From assembly GCF_900128925.1 (NCBI RefSeq), contig NZ_FQUJ01000022.1, positions 1-42,516 of the forward strand: a stretch of 42,516 nucleotides of DNA. Reading direction: 5' to 3'. A program made the position numbers and the translations under genes. Under the pieces are notes generated by a model. The model saw nothing but the letters and a program-made list of their open reading frames with translations. It did not search any database and was not told the origin of the DNA. Positions 8,024 through 17,631 of this stretch are shown here, piece by piece. The stretch comes from Modicisalibacter ilicicola DSM 19980 (GTDB lineage: Bacteria > Pseudomonadota > Gammaproteobacteria > Pseudomonadales > Halomonadaceae). The number at the start of each line of letters is the position of its first letter. The first letter of the stretch is position 1.

Positions 8024-8713
8024 TCAAGCGGTACTGATGACCCAGCGCATCAGCACCCGGTCGAGCAGTGCGGCGAGGCGATCGAAGCGACGGGAATCGG
8101 CGAGGATCTCCTCGCGGCTCTGGACATAAGGGCCCTGAGTGTCCAGGGCCTGGGGAATATGAGCGAGCAGGGCCTCGGCGCTGGCATGGGTGACCTCCAG
8201 TCGGCATTGCAGGCCGACGACCCGGCCCTGGTCCCAGGTGAAGCCCTGCACCGGGCTGGCCGAACTGGCGCCCAAGGGCAGAGCATCCTCCGGGAGACCG
8301 AAGATGTCACGATGCCAATGGAAGGCTTCGAAATGTTCGGGCAGATCGAAGGGGCTTTCCGGTGCCAGGGTAACCGGGTGCCAGCCGACCTCGGCATAGG
8401 TGCCCCGAGAGACGATGGCACCCAGGCCCGCGGCGATCAGTTGCGCCCCCAGGCCGATGCCGAGCACCGGCTTGCCGCTCTTGAGAGCGCGGGTGATGAG
8501 CTTCTTTTCGCGCTTGAGCCAAGGGTGGTGTTCCACATCGTCGAGATCCTGGGGGCCGTCGAGCAGGATCAGCCCGTCGCAATCCTCGAGGCGCGGCGGC
8601 GCCTCTCCAGCATAGAGATGGCTGACATTATGACTATGGCCCATGCCGGTGAGCCAGTCGGCCAGGCGAGCCGGGCCGTCGTAGGCAGCGTGCTGAAGAA
8701 AATAGATATGCAT
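8024..8713 (-). CDS. Class I glutamine amidotransferase-like protein, catalytic residues lost
   Basis: A 229-residue protein of the GMP-synthase-like/YfeJ type of class I glutamine amidotransferases. The fold markers are present: LILLDGPQDLDD (49-60), the nucleophile-elbow region GIGLGAQLIAAG (85-96), FHWHRDIF (131-138) and GLQCRLEVT (167-175). In active members the elbow reads GICLGAQ and the later motif QxHxEV. Here the nucleophilic Cys is Gly87 and the catalytic His is Arg171; the Glu (173) remains. Glutamine hydrolysis by the usual triad is therefore not expected. The start MHIYFLQHA at 8713 matches the family; the frame upstream to 8791 is less likely. It is divergent from the alkyltransferase-like gene. 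A binding or regulatory role is possible. Confidence 0.85.
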   Translation of the reverse strand: MHIYFLQHAAYDGPARLADWLTGMGHSHNVSHLYAGEAPPRLEDCDGLILLDGPQDLDDVEHHPWLKREKKLITRALKSGKPVLGIGLGAQLIAAGLGAIVSRGTYAEVGWHPVTLAPESPFDLPEHFEAFHWHRDIFGLPEDALPLGASSASPVQGFTWDQGRVVGLQCRLEVTHASAEALLAHIPQALDTQGPYVQSREEILADSRRFDRLAALLDRVLMRWVISTA

Positions 8714-8789
8714 GATGCGATCATGATGAATAAGCGAGGCGGCAGCGTCCAGTGCCTGTATTGACCGATTCCGTTCACGAGATGTTCCC

Positions 8790-9086
8790 ATGGCGAGAGG
8801 CGAGCTGCTCGAGCAGATTTACACCATCGTCGCGCAGATTCCCGAAGGGCGCGTGACCACCTACGGGCGCATCGCCAGGATGACGGATGGCGCCACTGCC
8901 CGGGCGGTAGGCAGTGCCATGGGGCATCTGCCCAGCGGTCACGATCTGCCCTGGCATCGGGTGATCAATGCCGGACTCAAGGTCACCGAGCATGGCGGGG
9001 CGGTGCGGCAACGCGAGAAACTGCGCGCCGAGGGCGTGGCGTTCGACGCCAAAGGGCGCGTCAACCCCGAGCTTCTATGGCCGTGA
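8790..9086 (+). CDS. Alkyltransferase-like (ATL) DNA-damage recognition protein
   Basis: A 98-residue MGMT-family protein that lacks the N-terminal domain of Ada/Ogt. It has the DNA-binding segment RVTTYGRIA, with Tyr25 at the base-flipping position, and ARAVGSAM with the helix-inserting Arg38. The methyl-accepting motif PCHR is replaced by PWHR, with Trp55 where the Cys should be. ATL proteins (E. coli YbaZ, Atl1) bind O6-alkylguanine without repairing it and hand the lesion to nucleotide excision repair; that function is inferred from the family. ATG 8790 is the only sensible start. Divergent from the amidotransferase-like gene, with 76 bases between the starts. Confidence 0.9.
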   Translation: MARGELLEQIYTIVAQIPEGRVTTYGRIARMTDGATARAVGSAMGHLPSGHDLPWHRVINAGLKVTEHGGAVRQREKLRAEGVAFDAKGRVNPELLWP

Positions 9087-9123
9087 CGGCCGGTGCGTGA
9101 GACGCTTCAAGAAAGGTGAACCC

Positions 9124-9723
9124 ATGAATCAGTCGACTCGACAGGGCTTCAAGACGCGGCTGCGCCATTTGAGCCGCCGCCAGCAGCTGGCCTTCATGGC
9201 CGCACTTTGCGAACGCCTGGTGCCCAATTACGCCCTCTATGCCCAGATGGCGGGGTGGGGCGATGTGCAGGCTTTGCGTGTCGTCCTGGACCTGGTGTGG
9301 GAAACCCTCCAGGTGCGCGAGGCGCGTATCGATTTTGCTCGTCAGGCGGAGAAGCTGGCGGAACTCGAGCCGCCGGGCGACGACGATAGTTTCGGGGCGC
9401 GCCGCGCCACGGAGACCGTCGTGGCACTGGCCGCGGTGCTCGATGCCCTGCAAGGCGAGGCCGCCGAGGCGCCGCTGGAGGTCAGTCAGGTCTCCCGCAG
9501 TGGCGTGCAGGCGTTCATCGAAATGACCGAGGGCCGCGAAGATGACGACGCCGAGCGCAACGCTGCCCGCCTGCGCGAGCATCCATTGATGGCGGAGGAG
9601 CAAGAATTCCAGGAGGCCGTGCTCAATGAGGTCGAGGCAGAGCTTGGCCGCGACGGTCTCAAGGCGCTGCGTCGGCTGGGCCGTAACGAGGGCGTCAGCA
9701 ACTTGGGCTTGAGTCTGGACTGA
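9124..9723 (+). CDS. YjaG family protein (DUF416)
   Basis: A 199-residue helical protein matching the DUF416/YjaG family in length and in its start (FKTRLRHLSRRQQLAFMAALCERLVPNYALY). The C-terminal part has the family-typical EEQEFQEAVL followed by LKALRRLGRNEGVSNLGLSL. No enzymatic motif, signal peptide or membrane segment is visible; probably cytosolic. The role of YjaG is not established. AAGGTGA ahead of ATG 9124 fixes the start. It follows the ATL gene by 37 bases in the same direction, so co-transcription is likely, and converges on hisF. Confidence 0.85.
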   Translation: MNQSTRQGFKTRLRHLSRRQQLAFMAALCERLVPNYALYAQMAGWGDVQALRVVLDLVWETLQVREARIDFARQAEKLAELEPPGDDDSFGARRATETVVALAAVLDALQGEAAEAPLEVSQVSRSGVQAFIEMTEGREDDDAERNAARLREHPLMAEEQEFQEAVLNEVEAELGRDGLKALRRLGRNEGVSNLGLSLD

Positions 9724-9763
9724 GCGCCCGGCCAAGCGGCTAGACTAATCCTGCCTTGCCCTG

Positions 9764-10537
9764 TCACAGACGCATCTCGATACCATGCTCGGCCAGGTAG
9801 CGCTTGGCGTGCGGAATGCTGTATTCGCCGAAGTGAAAGATGCTGGCGGCGAGCACCGCATCGGCACCTCCCTCGGCGATACCTTCCACCAGGTGGTCGA
9901 GGTTGCCCACGCCCCCCGAGGCGATGACTGGCACGGGCACCGCATCGGCGATGGCCCGGGTCAGTTCCAGATCGAAACCGGCACGGGTGCCGTCGCGGTC
10001 CATGCTGGTCAACAACAGCTCGCCGGCGCCATAGTCGACCATCTTGCGAGCCCACTCCACGGCGTCCAGGCCGGTGGGCTTGCGGCCGCCATGAGTGAAG
10101 ATTTCCCAGCGCGGCGCTTCGCCCTCGGCCGAGACGCGCTTGGCGTCGATGGCTACCACGATGCACTGATTGCCGAAGCGCTCTGCCGCCTCGCGCACGA
10201 AGCCAGGATTGACCACGGCCGCGGTGTTGATCGACACCTTGTCGGCGCCGGCATTGAGCATGGTGCGGATGTCATCGCAGGTGCGGATGCCACCGCCCAC
10301 GGTCAGCGGGATGAAGACCTCGCCGGCGATATGGCTGACCATCTCCACCGTGGTGTCCCGGTCTTCGTGACTGGCGGTGATATCGAGGAAGGTGATCTCG
10401 TCGGCACCCTGCTGGTTGTAACGCTTGGCGATCTCGACGGGATCACCGGCGTCACGGATGCCGACGAAGTTGACGCCCTTGACCACACGGCCGGCGTCGA
10501 CATCCAGACAGGGAATGATGCGTTTGGCCAGGCCCAT
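9764..10537 (-). CDS. hisF: Imidazole glycerol phosphate synthase, cyclase subunit
   Basis: Cyclase half of IGP synthase: takes ammonia delivered by HisH and PRFAR, and yields imidazole glycerol phosphate plus AICAR. The 257-residue TIM barrel has the start [21 protein letters not shown] with the catalytic Asp of the first strand in CLDVD, and the second catalytic Asp in VVAIDAKR. Phosphate loops VGGGIRT and ASGGVGN are present. ATG 10537 follows GGGAGGG; the frame to 10579 extends into hisA and is not needed. Only 2 bases separate it from the hisA stop; last gene of the hisBHAF cluster. Confidence 0.97.
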   Translation of the reverse strand: MGLAKRIIPCLDVDAGRVVKGVNFVGIRDAGDPVEIAKRYNQQGADEITFLDITASHEDRDTTVEMVSHIAGEVFIPLTVGGGIRTCDDIRTMLNAGADKVSINTAAVVNPGFVREAAERFGNQCIVVAIDAKRVSAEGEAPRWEIFTHGGRKPTGLDAVEWARKMVDYGAGELLLTSMDRDGTRAGFDLELTRAIADAVPVPVIASGGVGNLDHLVEGIAEGGADAVLAASIFHFGEYSIPHAKRYLAEHGIEMRL

Positions 10538-10539
10538 GC

Positions 10540-11295
10540 TCAGCCCTCCCGTTGGTCTTTGGCGGTGAACTCGTCGCACAGACGCTGGGCCTCGGCGACA
10601 TCGAGGCTGCCTTCGTAGATGGCGCGCCCCGTGATGGCACCGAGAATGCCTTGATCGGCGACCCGGGCGAGCTGGCGGATGTCGTCGATATCGGTCACTC
10701 CCCCCGAGGCGATGACCGGCAATCCGCCTTCTCGGGCCAGTTCCACGGTGGCATCGACATTGACGCCCTGCATCATGCCGTCTCGGGCGATATCAGTGTA
10801 GACGATCGAGGAAACGCCGGCGTCGGCGAAGCGCTTGGCCAATTCGGTGGCCTTGAGACTCGAGACCTCGGCCCAGCCATCGGTGGCAACGAAACCGTCC
10901 CGGGCATCGAGACCGACGATCACATGGCCCTCGAAGAGGCGGCACACCTCGCCGATGAAGGCCGGTTGCTTGACTGCCTGGGTGCCGATGATCACGTAGG
11001 AAACGCCAGCCGCAAGGTAGTGTTCGATGGTCGCCGCCGAGCGAATACCGCCACCGATCTGGATCGGCAGATCCGGGTAGGCGCGGGCGATGGCGGTGAC
11101 CGCCTCGCCGTTGACCGGCTTGCCCTCGAAGGCGCCATTGAGGTCGACCAGGTGCAAGCGGCGGGCACCGGTCTCGACCCAGCGCGCGGCCATGGCCACC
11201 GGGTCGTCGCCGTAGCGAGTGGCGTCATCCATGCGACCCTGCTTGAGGCGGACGCATTGACCGTCCTTGAGATCGATGGCGGGGATAACCAGCAT
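10540..11295 (-). CDS. hisA: ProFAR isomerase (HisA)
   Basis: Converts ProFAR to PRFAR, the substrate of HisF. The 251-residue TIM barrel starts [20 protein letters not shown], with the catalytic Asp in AIDLKDG (Asp8) and the second catalytic Asp in the [12 protein letters not shown] segment. Phosphate loops IGGGIRS and ASGGVTD are typical. The upstream gap to hisH (81 bases) contains a short hairpin at 11313-11332; the downstream gap to hisF is 2 bases. Confidence 0.97.
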   Translation of the reverse strand: MLVIPAIDLKDGQCVRLKQGRMDDATRYGDDPVAMAARWVETGARRLHLVDLNGAFEGKPVNGEAVTAIARAYPDLPIQIGGGIRSAATIEHYLAAGVSYVIIGTQAVKQPAFIGEVCRLFEGHVIVGLDARDGFVATDGWAEVSSLKATELAKRFADAGVSSIVYTDIARDGMMQGVNVDATVELAREGGLPVIASGGVTDIDDIRQLARVADQGILGAITGRAIYEGSLDVAEAQRLCDEFTAKDQREG

Positions 11296-11312
11296 GTCGT
11301 GTCCTCGTCAGT

Positions 11313-11332
11313 GCGGCGGTCGTGGCCGCCGC
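11313..11332 (-). promoter_or_regulatory. Intercistronic hairpin between hisH and hisA
   Basis: A perfect 7-bp stem (GCGGCGG at 11313-11319 with CCGCCGC at 11326-11332, loop of 6) lies in the 81-base hisH-hisA gap. No T-run follows on the minus strand, so it does not look like a terminator. It could be an RNA stability or processing element within the his mRNA, or simply GC-rich sequence. Confidence 0.25.
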
Positions 11333-11376
11333 AGGAATGTTCAGCGTGGTGGCGTCATGAGGCCTTCAAACGGGCA

Positions 11377-12018
11377 TCAGGGGGCCCAGTTCACGAAATT
11401 CTCGAGCAGTCTCAGGCCGCTGGTGGCACTCTTCTCGGGGTGGAACTGCACCGCGAAGACCGTCTCGCGACCCGTCGCGACATGGGCGTCGATGCCGGCG
11501 TAGCGGGTGATGCCGAAGATGTCGGCGTCACGCTCGGCCTCGACATAGTAGCTATGCACGAAATAGAAGCGAGAACCGTCCTCGATGCCTTCCCAGAGGG
11601 AGTGGTCGTTGCGTTGCCATACCTGGTTCCAGCCCATGTGCGGTACCTTGAGACGCTGGCCGTGTTCGTCGCGCAGGTGCTGGTCGAAATAGCGGACCCG
11701 TCCCGGCAGGAAGCCCAGACAGGAGGTGCCGCCATTCTCTTCGCTGCTCTCCATCAGCATCTGCTGACCGACGCAGATACCCAGCAGGGGCTTGGACTGC
11801 ACCGCCAGCAATTCCAGGACCAGGCCCTTCAGCTCGGTACGCTCGAGTTCGCCCATGCAGTCCCGAATCGCACCCTGGCCGGGCAGGACCAGCCGGGTGG
11901 CGCCCGCGATGACGCGAGGGTCCCGGGTAATCACCACGTGCTCGTGAGTCACATGTTCCAGTGCCTTGGCGACGGAGTGCAGGTTGCCCATGCCATAGTC
12001 GATGACGGCGATCGTCAT
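11377..12018 (-). CDS. hisH: Imidazole glycerol phosphate synthase, glutaminase subunit
   Basis: Glutamine amidotransferase that feeds ammonia to HisF. The 213-residue protein starts MTIAVIDYGMGNLHSV, has the nucleophile Cys82 in LGICVGQQML and the catalytic His193 and Glu195 in VQFHPEKS near the C-terminus. All triad residues are intact, unlike the amidotransferase-like protein at 8024-8713. It lies 27 bases after hisB and 81 bases before hisA. Confidence 0.97.
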   Translation of the reverse strand: MTIAVIDYGMGNLHSVAKALEHVTHEHVVITRDPRVIAGATRLVLPGQGAIRDCMGELERTELKGLVLELLAVQSKPLLGICVGQQMLMESSEENGGTSCLGFLPGRVRYFDQHLRDEHGQRLKVPHMGWNQVWQRNDHSLWEGIEDGSRFYFVHSYYVEAERDADIFGITRYAGIDAHVATGRETVFAVQFHPEKSATSGLRLLENFVNWAP

Positions 12019-12045
12019 GCTCGCTCCTCAGGATTAGGGTAGGGG

Positions 12046-12639
12046 TCAGAGGCTGCCCTTGGTGGAGGGCATCTGTCCGGCCATGCGGGGATCACGCTCC
12101 ACCGCCATGCGCAGCGCGCGGCCGAATGCCTTGAAGATGGTTTCGACCTGATGATGCGCATTGAAGCCTTTCAGGTTGTCGATATGCAGCGTCACCTGGG
12201 CGTGATTGACGAAACCCTGGAAGAACTCCCAGAACAGCTGGGTGTCCAGACGCCCGATGGCGGCGCGGGTGAACTCGACGTCCATGAACAGGCCAGGGCG
12301 CCCGGAAAAATCGATCGCGACCCGAGACAGCGCCTCATCCAGTGGTACATAGGCATGCCCGTAGCGACGGATGCCACGCTTGTCACCGAGTGCCCTGGCG
12401 AAGGCCTGCCCGAGGGTGATACCGAGGTCCTCGACGGTATGATGCTCGTCGATGTGCAGGTCGCCCTTGGCCAGGATATCCAGATCGATGAGGCCATGGC
12501 GAGCGATCTGCTCGAGCATGTGCTCGAGAAACGGCACGCCGGTATCGGCGACGAAGCGTCCCTGACCATCGAGATTCATGCTGACGGTGATCTGGGTTTC
12601 GAGGGTATCGCGAGACACCTTGGCGGTGCGCTCGGGCAT
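12046..12639 (-). CDS. hisB: Imidazoleglycerol-phosphate dehydratase
   Basis: Mn-dependent dehydratase that forms imidazole acetol phosphate, the substrate of HisC. Paired metal-binding motifs DEHHTVED and NAHHQVE are present, as are the family stretches GVPFLEHML and [14 protein letters not shown]; the C-terminus MPSTKGSL is typical. It is monofunctional, without the phosphatase domain of E. coli HisB. The start at 12639 ([12 protein letters not shown]) gives 197 residues, the usual length. An ATG at 12669 has a better ribosome site (GGAG six bases upstream) and would add 10 residues; the frame is open to 12774. First gene of the hisBHAF cluster; a TATAAT box lies upstream at 12751-12756. 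Confidence 0.95.
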   Translation of the reverse strand: MPERTAKVSRDTLETQITVSMNLDGQGRFVADTGVPFLEHMLEQIARHGLIDLDILAKGDLHIDEHHTVEDLGITLGQAFARALGDKRGIRRYGHAYVPLDEALSRVAIDFSGRPGLFMDVEFTRAAIGRLDTQLFWEFFQGFVNHAQVTLHIDNLKGFNAHHQVETIFKAFGRALRMAVERDPRMAGQMPSTKGSL

Positions 12640-12750
12640 GTCCGGGCTTTCCGGCCGGGCTGTCTCCATCTGGGACTCCATTCGGGCTGACGCAGGAGGC
12701 CAAGGTTCGCTCCTTGTTTCATCAGGAACGCTTTCTCGGCGTGGCCAGTC

Positions 12751-12756
12751 ATTATA
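12751..12756 (-). promoter_or_regulatory. Candidate -10 box of the hisBHAF operon
   Basis: A perfect TATAAT on the minus strand about 115 bases upstream of hisB in the divergent hisB/panZ-like region. No good -35 hexamer sits 16-18 bases further up, so an activator or extended contact may be needed, or the match may be chance. A histidine-rich leader peptide was not found. Confidence 0.4.
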
Positions 12757-12778
12757 GTGAATCGTGACGGCCATCCGC

Positions 12779-12784
12779 TACAAT
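12779..12784 (+). promoter_or_regulatory. Candidate -10 box for the panZ-like/asmA pair
   Basis: TACAAT, one mismatch from consensus, lies 56 bases before the PanZ-like start on the plus strand and only 23 bases from the minus-strand TATAAT. The two would form a tight divergent promoter pair. The -35 is poor. Confidence 0.3.
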
Positions 12785-12839
12785 GCGGCTCTAGAAGACC
12801 GGGCAATGTCAGGATCATTGGCGTCAAGGGAGAAGATGC

Positions 12840-13289
12840 ATGCCGGTAACGCTCACGGAAGTCGATCATGCAGGGTGGGTGGCGGACAGCCAGGCCAGGG
12901 CCGACCTTTCGCGCATCTATCACGACGCGCCTGGCGAACGCTTGCCCGCGCCGGCCGATGAATTCGTGTGCGAACACCTGAAACATGGCGGTGTATTCTG
13001 CTGCGCACTGTTCGATAACCGGCTGCTCGCGGCCGTCAGCGTCAACAAGGCCTCAGCGGCCTGGTGGCTGGCCCACTTCTGCGTGCGCAAGAACATGCGT
13101 CGGCGAGGCATCGGATCGCGCCTGCTCGCACTGATCTCCGAGGCGGCTCATGACCAGGGCAAGGCGCTGCGGGTCGAGGCCATGCATCTGCAGATGGAGG
13201 ATCAACTGTTACTGGTACGCCTGGGCTATCGGCTCGAGGCGAGCGGCACCTATTTCGAACTCAATCCGCTGGCGGCAGGAGGAACTTGA
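12840..13289 (+). CDS. GNAT-fold protein of the PanZ (PanM) acetyl-CoA sensor type
   Basis: A 149-residue GNAT-domain protein. The acetyl-CoA pyrophosphate loop is RRRGIGSRLL (about residues 87-96), preceded by LLAAVSVNK and AAWWLAHFCVRKN. The opening LSRIYHDAPGE and the FDNRLLAAV segment resemble PanZ/PanM, which binds acetyl-CoA and triggers maturation and inhibition of the aspartate decarboxylase PanD in pantothenate synthesis. PanD is not in this window, so that role is inferred from similarity; an ordinary N-acetyltransferase is the alternative. Its stop overlaps the asmA start (TGATG), so the two are coupled. Confidence 0.7.
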   Translation: MPVTLTEVDHAGWVADSQARADLSRIYHDAPGERLPAPADEFVCEHLKHGGVFCCALFDNRLLAAVSVNKASAAWWLAHFCVRKNMRRRGIGSRLLALISEAAHDQGKALRVEAMHLQMEDQLLLVRLGYRLEASGTYFELNPLAAGGT

Positions 13290-15586
13290 TGAAAGGGCTG
13301 GTACGAACACTATTGGCCGTGATTGGCGTGCTGGGCCTGGTGGTGGTGGCCGCCGTGGTCTACGTGACCACCTTCTTCGACCCTAACGATCTCAAGCCCC
13401 GTCTTGTCGAGGCGGTGCGCCAGCAGAGCGGCCTGGAACTGGCCCTGGAAGGCCCCTTGAACTGGTCGTTCTACCCGAGGCTGGGGGTCAGCGTGGAGGA
13501 TGCCCGGGCCTGGCTGCCCAGGCAATCCGCGGAAGATTCGCCTTTCGCCGCCATCGATAGCGCCGAGGTCAGCCTGGCCTTTGCACCCTTGCTGTCCGGC
13601 GAGATCGCCATCGACGGCTTGATGATGGATGGCATGCGTCTCGATCTGATACGCGACGAGCAAGGGCGCGGCAACTGGGAAGCGCTCCTTGAACGCTTGC
13701 AGGACGAGAGCGCCGAGCAGGCCCTGGCCCCTGCCTCGGCAGGCCCGGCCATGGAGCAGGGCGAGCCCGATGTGGCCCTCGATATCGCCAGCGTGGAGGT
13801 GAGCAACAGTCAGATCAGCTATGTCGACCGGGGCAGCAACCTGGACGTCACGGTGCGCGATCTGGCCATCAGCAGCAGCAATGTCAATCCCGCCAATGCC
13901 TTCCCGGTCGAAAGTCACTTCGTGGTCGACAGCATTGCGCCGGCGCTTTCCAGCGAGGTCGACCTCAAGAGCAAGGTGCGTCTCGGCCTGGACGATGGCC
14001 GCTATGTTCTCGAGGGGCTCCAGCTCGAGACGAGGACCGACATGGCAGACCTGCCGGAGCGCCGCCAGACGCTTTCACTGAATGCCAAGCAGGTCGTGGG
14101 TGAACTCAAGAGTGGGGATTACCGCATCGAAGGCGCGGAACTCGAGGGCAGCCTGGCGCATCCGGCACTGGGTGATGAGCCCCTGCCCCTGGACCTGAGC
14201 TTTGCCGGCGAGGCGAATACCGAGCAGCAGACGGCCCAGCTACATGACTTGATGCTGTCCAGCGAGGAGGGACTCAAGCTGACCGGCACCCTGGCCTTCA
14301 CCAACCTGCTGAGTTCGCCGAGCTATACCGGGCAAATCAAGTTGGCCCCGCTTTCGCTGCGTCCCTGGCTCGAGCGCTTCGGCAGCGAGCTGGATACTGC
14401 TGACGACGAGGCGTTGTCGGATGTGGCCCTGACCAGCCCGCTCAAAGGTGATGCGAGCCAGGCCACCTTGAGCAACCTGACTCTGATCGTCGACGATAAC
14501 ACCCTGAATGGCCGGCTGAGCGTGGGGCTCGATGGTCGCTCCTACCGCTTCGATCTTCAGGGGGAGCGGTTGAATCTCGACGCCTATCTGCCCCCGGTCG
14601 AGGAATCCGATGCCGGCGAGGATACGGCCCTGCTCGAGCCGGTGGGCGTTGCCACGGCCCAGACCGAAGGGGAGGCGGGCGAGCTGGTGCCGGTAGAGGC
14701 GCTGCGCGATCTGAGTCTGGATGGCCAGCTGTCCTTTACCGAGCTCAAGGTCAAGAACCTGACGCTGATGCGCCCGCAACTGGTGCTGAAGGGCGGTGAG
14801 GGACGTCTCCGGCTGGAAAGCTTCGATGCCCGACTCTACGATGGTGAACTCAATACGACCGCCAGTCTGGACGTGCGTGAGACCCCCATCCGCTGGACCT
14901 TTGCGCCGCAGCTGGAAAACGTGCAGATCGTGCCCCTGGTCGAAGACTTCAGTGGCGAGCCATCGCCCCTGCGCGGCCGTCTGAACCTCGACGGCGACTT
15001 CACCTCCAGGACCAATGCCCTGGATACCCTGTTGCGCAACCTCAACGGCAGCGCCAATTTCCAGGTGGCCGATGGCGCCGTGTTCGATGTCAACGTCTCC
15101 CGGGAGCTGTGCACGGTAGTGGCCATGCTCGAAGGCGAGACGACCTCTCGGGAATGGAGCCAGGACACGCGTTTCGAGCGCCTGTCCGGCAGCGTTCGGG
15201 TGGTCGATGGCGTCGCGCACAACGAGGATCTGAATATCGTCATCCCGGGCATCGAACTCAGCGGCGAAGGTGAGTTGAACTTGCCCACCCAGCGCTTCGA
15301 TTACGAGGCTCGGGCGCGCTTCGTGGATACCGCGGATGCCGCCTGCAACGTCAATCCGCGCCTCGAGCGCGTGCCGTTTCCGGTTCATTGCGAGGGCACG
15401 CTGGATGGCGAACCCAAGACGTGGTGTGCCTTCGATCGCGAGGCCTTCCAGGAGTCCCTCTCCAAGCTGGCCCAGGACGAGGTCAAGCGCAAGGCCAGCG
15501 AACGCATCGGCAAGGAACTCGAGAAGCGGCTGGGAGAAGACGCCGCCGGGGAACTCGGCGATGCCATTCGTGGTCTGTTCAAGTGA
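13289..15586 (+). CDS. AsmA family protein
   Basis: A 765-residue envelope protein with one N-terminal membrane helix (about residues 5-27, LLAVIGVLGLVVVAAVVYV) and a long periplasmic part rich in beta strands. The AsmA pattern begins with FFDPNDLKPRLVEAVRQQSG and LALEGPLNWSFYPRLGVSVEDA. A conserved C-terminal block includes RGRLNLDGDFTS, the NLNGSANFQVADG strand and RFDYEARARFVD. AsmA-like proteins are thought to bridge inner and outer membranes and carry phospholipids. ATG 13289 overlaps the previous stop and follows AGGAGG; TTG 13286 in frame is a less likely start. Transcription should end at the hairpin at 15610-15637. Confidence 0.88.
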   Translation: MKGLVRTLLAVIGVLGLVVVAAVVYVTTFFDPNDLKPRLVEAVRQQSGLELALEGPLNWSFYPRLGVSVEDARAWLPRQSAEDSPFAAIDSAEVSLAFAPLLSGEIAIDGLMMDGMRLDLIRDEQGRGNWEALLERLQDESAEQALAPASAGPAMEQGEPDVALDIASVEVSNSQISYVDRGSNLDVTVRDLAISSSNVNPANAFPVESHFVVDSIAPALSSEVDLKSKVRLGLDDGRYVLEGLQLETRTDMADLPERRQTLSLNAKQVVGELKSGDYRIEGAELEGSLAHPALGDEPLPLDLSFAGEANTEQQTAQLHDLMLSSEEGLKLTGTLAFTNLLSSPSYTGQIKLAPLSLRPWLERFGSELDTADDEALSDVALTSPLKGDASQATLSNLTLIVDDNTLNGRLSVGLDGRSYRFDLQGERLNLDAYLPPVEESDAGEDTALLEPVGVATAQTEGEAGELVPVEALRDLSLDGQLSFTELKVKNLTLMRPQLVLKGGEGRLRLESFDARLYDGELNTTASLDVRETPIRWTFAPQLENVQIVPLVEDFSGEPSPLRGRLNLDGDFTSRTNALDTLLRNLNGSANFQVADGAVFDVNVSRELCTVVAMLEGETTSREWSQDTRFERLSGSVRVVDGVAHNEDLNIVIPGIELSGEGELNLPTQRFDYEARARFVDTADAACNVNPRLERVPFPVHCEGTLDGEPKTWCAFDREAFQESLSKLAQDEVKRKASERIGKELEKRLGEDAAGELGDAIRGLFK

Positions 15587-15609
15587 GCATCACTAGCAAG
15601 CCAGTTGTT

Positions 15610-15637
15610 GCGCCGACTTCGGGTCGGCGCTTTTTTT
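15610..15637 (+). terminator. Rho-independent terminator after asmA
   Basis: A perfect 8-bp stem (GCGCCGAC at 15610-15617, GTCGGCGC at 15623-15630, loop TTCGG) followed at once by seven T (15631-15637). It closes the panZ-like/asmA unit just before mutY. Confidence 0.92.
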
Positions 15638-15662
15638 ATGGTGCATTGTGGGTCATAGGTTC

Positions 15663-16759
<1,097 letters not shown>

Positions 16760-16763
<4 letters not shown>

Positions 16764-17032
16764 GTCAGACCGTATTCTGTCGCAAGTACCAGCAGGAGCT
16801 CGAAGCCCTGCCATTCCCCCCGTTGCCTGGCGAAAAGGGGCAGGAGATACAGCGCACCGTCTCGAAGCAGGCCTGGGAGGAATGGCAGGCACAGCAGACC
16901 CGGCTGATCAATGAGAAGCACCTCAACCTGCTCGATCCGCAAACCCGGGAGTACCTGATGGAACAGATGGAGCGCTTTTTCGACAACCGCGAAACCGATC
17001 AAGCGGAAGGCTATGTTCCGCCCTCGAGGTGA
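16760..17032 (+). CDS. yggX: Oxidative damage protection / Fe(II) trafficking protein YggX
   Basis: A 90-residue cytosolic protein that in enterobacteria protects Fe-S clusters against oxidation and is linked to iron handling. It has the family markers VFCRKYQQE near the N-terminus with the conserved Cys, and [18 protein letters not shown] in the middle, ending GYVPP. The start is the rare TTG at 16760, within the mutY stop (TTGA overlap) and preceded by GAGGAGGA; no ATG lies near. Coupling to mutY fits a shared oxidative-damage role. Confidence 0.93.
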
Positions 17033-17076
17033 GCGCAGCCGCTTCCCGGGTCGGGCGTCTTTCTGAAAGGGAAGGC

Positions 17077-17105
17077 TTGACCGACCTCAGGCTTTACGTT
17101 TTAAT
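17077..17105 (+). promoter_or_regulatory. Sigma-70 promoter of the tRNA-Phe/Gln/Thr cluster
   Basis: TTGACC (17077-17082) and TTTAAT (17100-17105) are separated by exactly 17 bases. The predicted start falls about 10 bases before tRNA-Phe at 17123. No competing gene lies between yggX and the tRNA. Confidence 0.72.
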
Positions 17106-17122
17106 ACGTCCCCGTTGGCAGC

Positions 17123-17198
17123 GGCCAGATAGCTCAGTCGGTAGAGCAGTGGATTGAAAATCCACGTGTCGGCGGTTCGATTCCGTCTCTGGCCACCA
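17123..17198 (+). tRNA. tRNA-Phe (GAA)
   Basis: A 76-nt tRNA with encoded CCA. The acceptor GGCCAGA pairs with TCTGGCC, the D-loop is AGCTCAGTCGGTAGAGC, the anticodon stem-loop is GGATTGAAAATCC with anticodon GAA, and the T-loop is GTTCGATTC. Confidence 0.97.
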
Positions 17199-17204
17199 TA
17201 TTGC

Positions 17205-17279
17205 TGGGGTATAGCCAAGTGGTAAGGCACCGGTTTTTGGTATCGGCATTCCCAGGTTCGAATCCTGGTACCCCAGCCA
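17205..17279 (+). tRNA. tRNA-Gln (TTG)
   Basis: A 75-nt tRNA with encoded CCA. The acceptor TGGGGTA pairs with TACCCCA. The anticodon loop TTTTGGT sits in a CCGGT/ATCGG stem and gives anticodon TTG (Gln, CAA/CAG codons). T-loop GTTCGAATC. Its wobble uridine is a potential substrate of SelU encoded at 6911-8011. Confidence 0.97.
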
Positions 17280-17297
17280 CGCCAACGCTTGTCAGGC

Positions 17298-17373
<76 letters not shown>

Positions 17374-17405
17374 CGATCAGAATATCAGCAAGAACAGCTA
17401 AGAAA

Positions 17406-17429
17406 GTCGCCTCGGGAGGCGGCTTTTTT
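17406..17429 (+). terminator. Rho-independent terminator of the tRNA cluster
   Basis: A 7-bp stem with one G-T pair (GTCGCCT at 17406-17412, AGGCGGC at 17417-17423) with a four-base loop, followed by six T (17424-17429). It lies 32 bases after tRNA-Thr(TGT) and separates that transcript from the small ORF downstream. Confidence 0.88.
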
Positions 17430-17631
17430 CGTTCTAGCCAACATCTTGGCCTGCGATGCGCCGATGTGCCCGCCGGCGTTGGCAGAACTCTACATTTCTT
17501 TTCACTGCCTTACGCTTCGGGTGCAATTTCCTGATACGAGGTAAAGCCTTGCCATGCCGGGGTTTGCTAAACTACCGTATCTGCCATGCAGAGTGGCATT
17601 ACCCAGCGGACAGTAAGGAGAGCGGGTAGGG

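Noticed and set aside
8018..8764. Plus-strand frame of 248 codons over the amidotransferase-like gene
   Set aside because: The minus strand carries the family motifs; the plus-strand sequence resembles nothing known.
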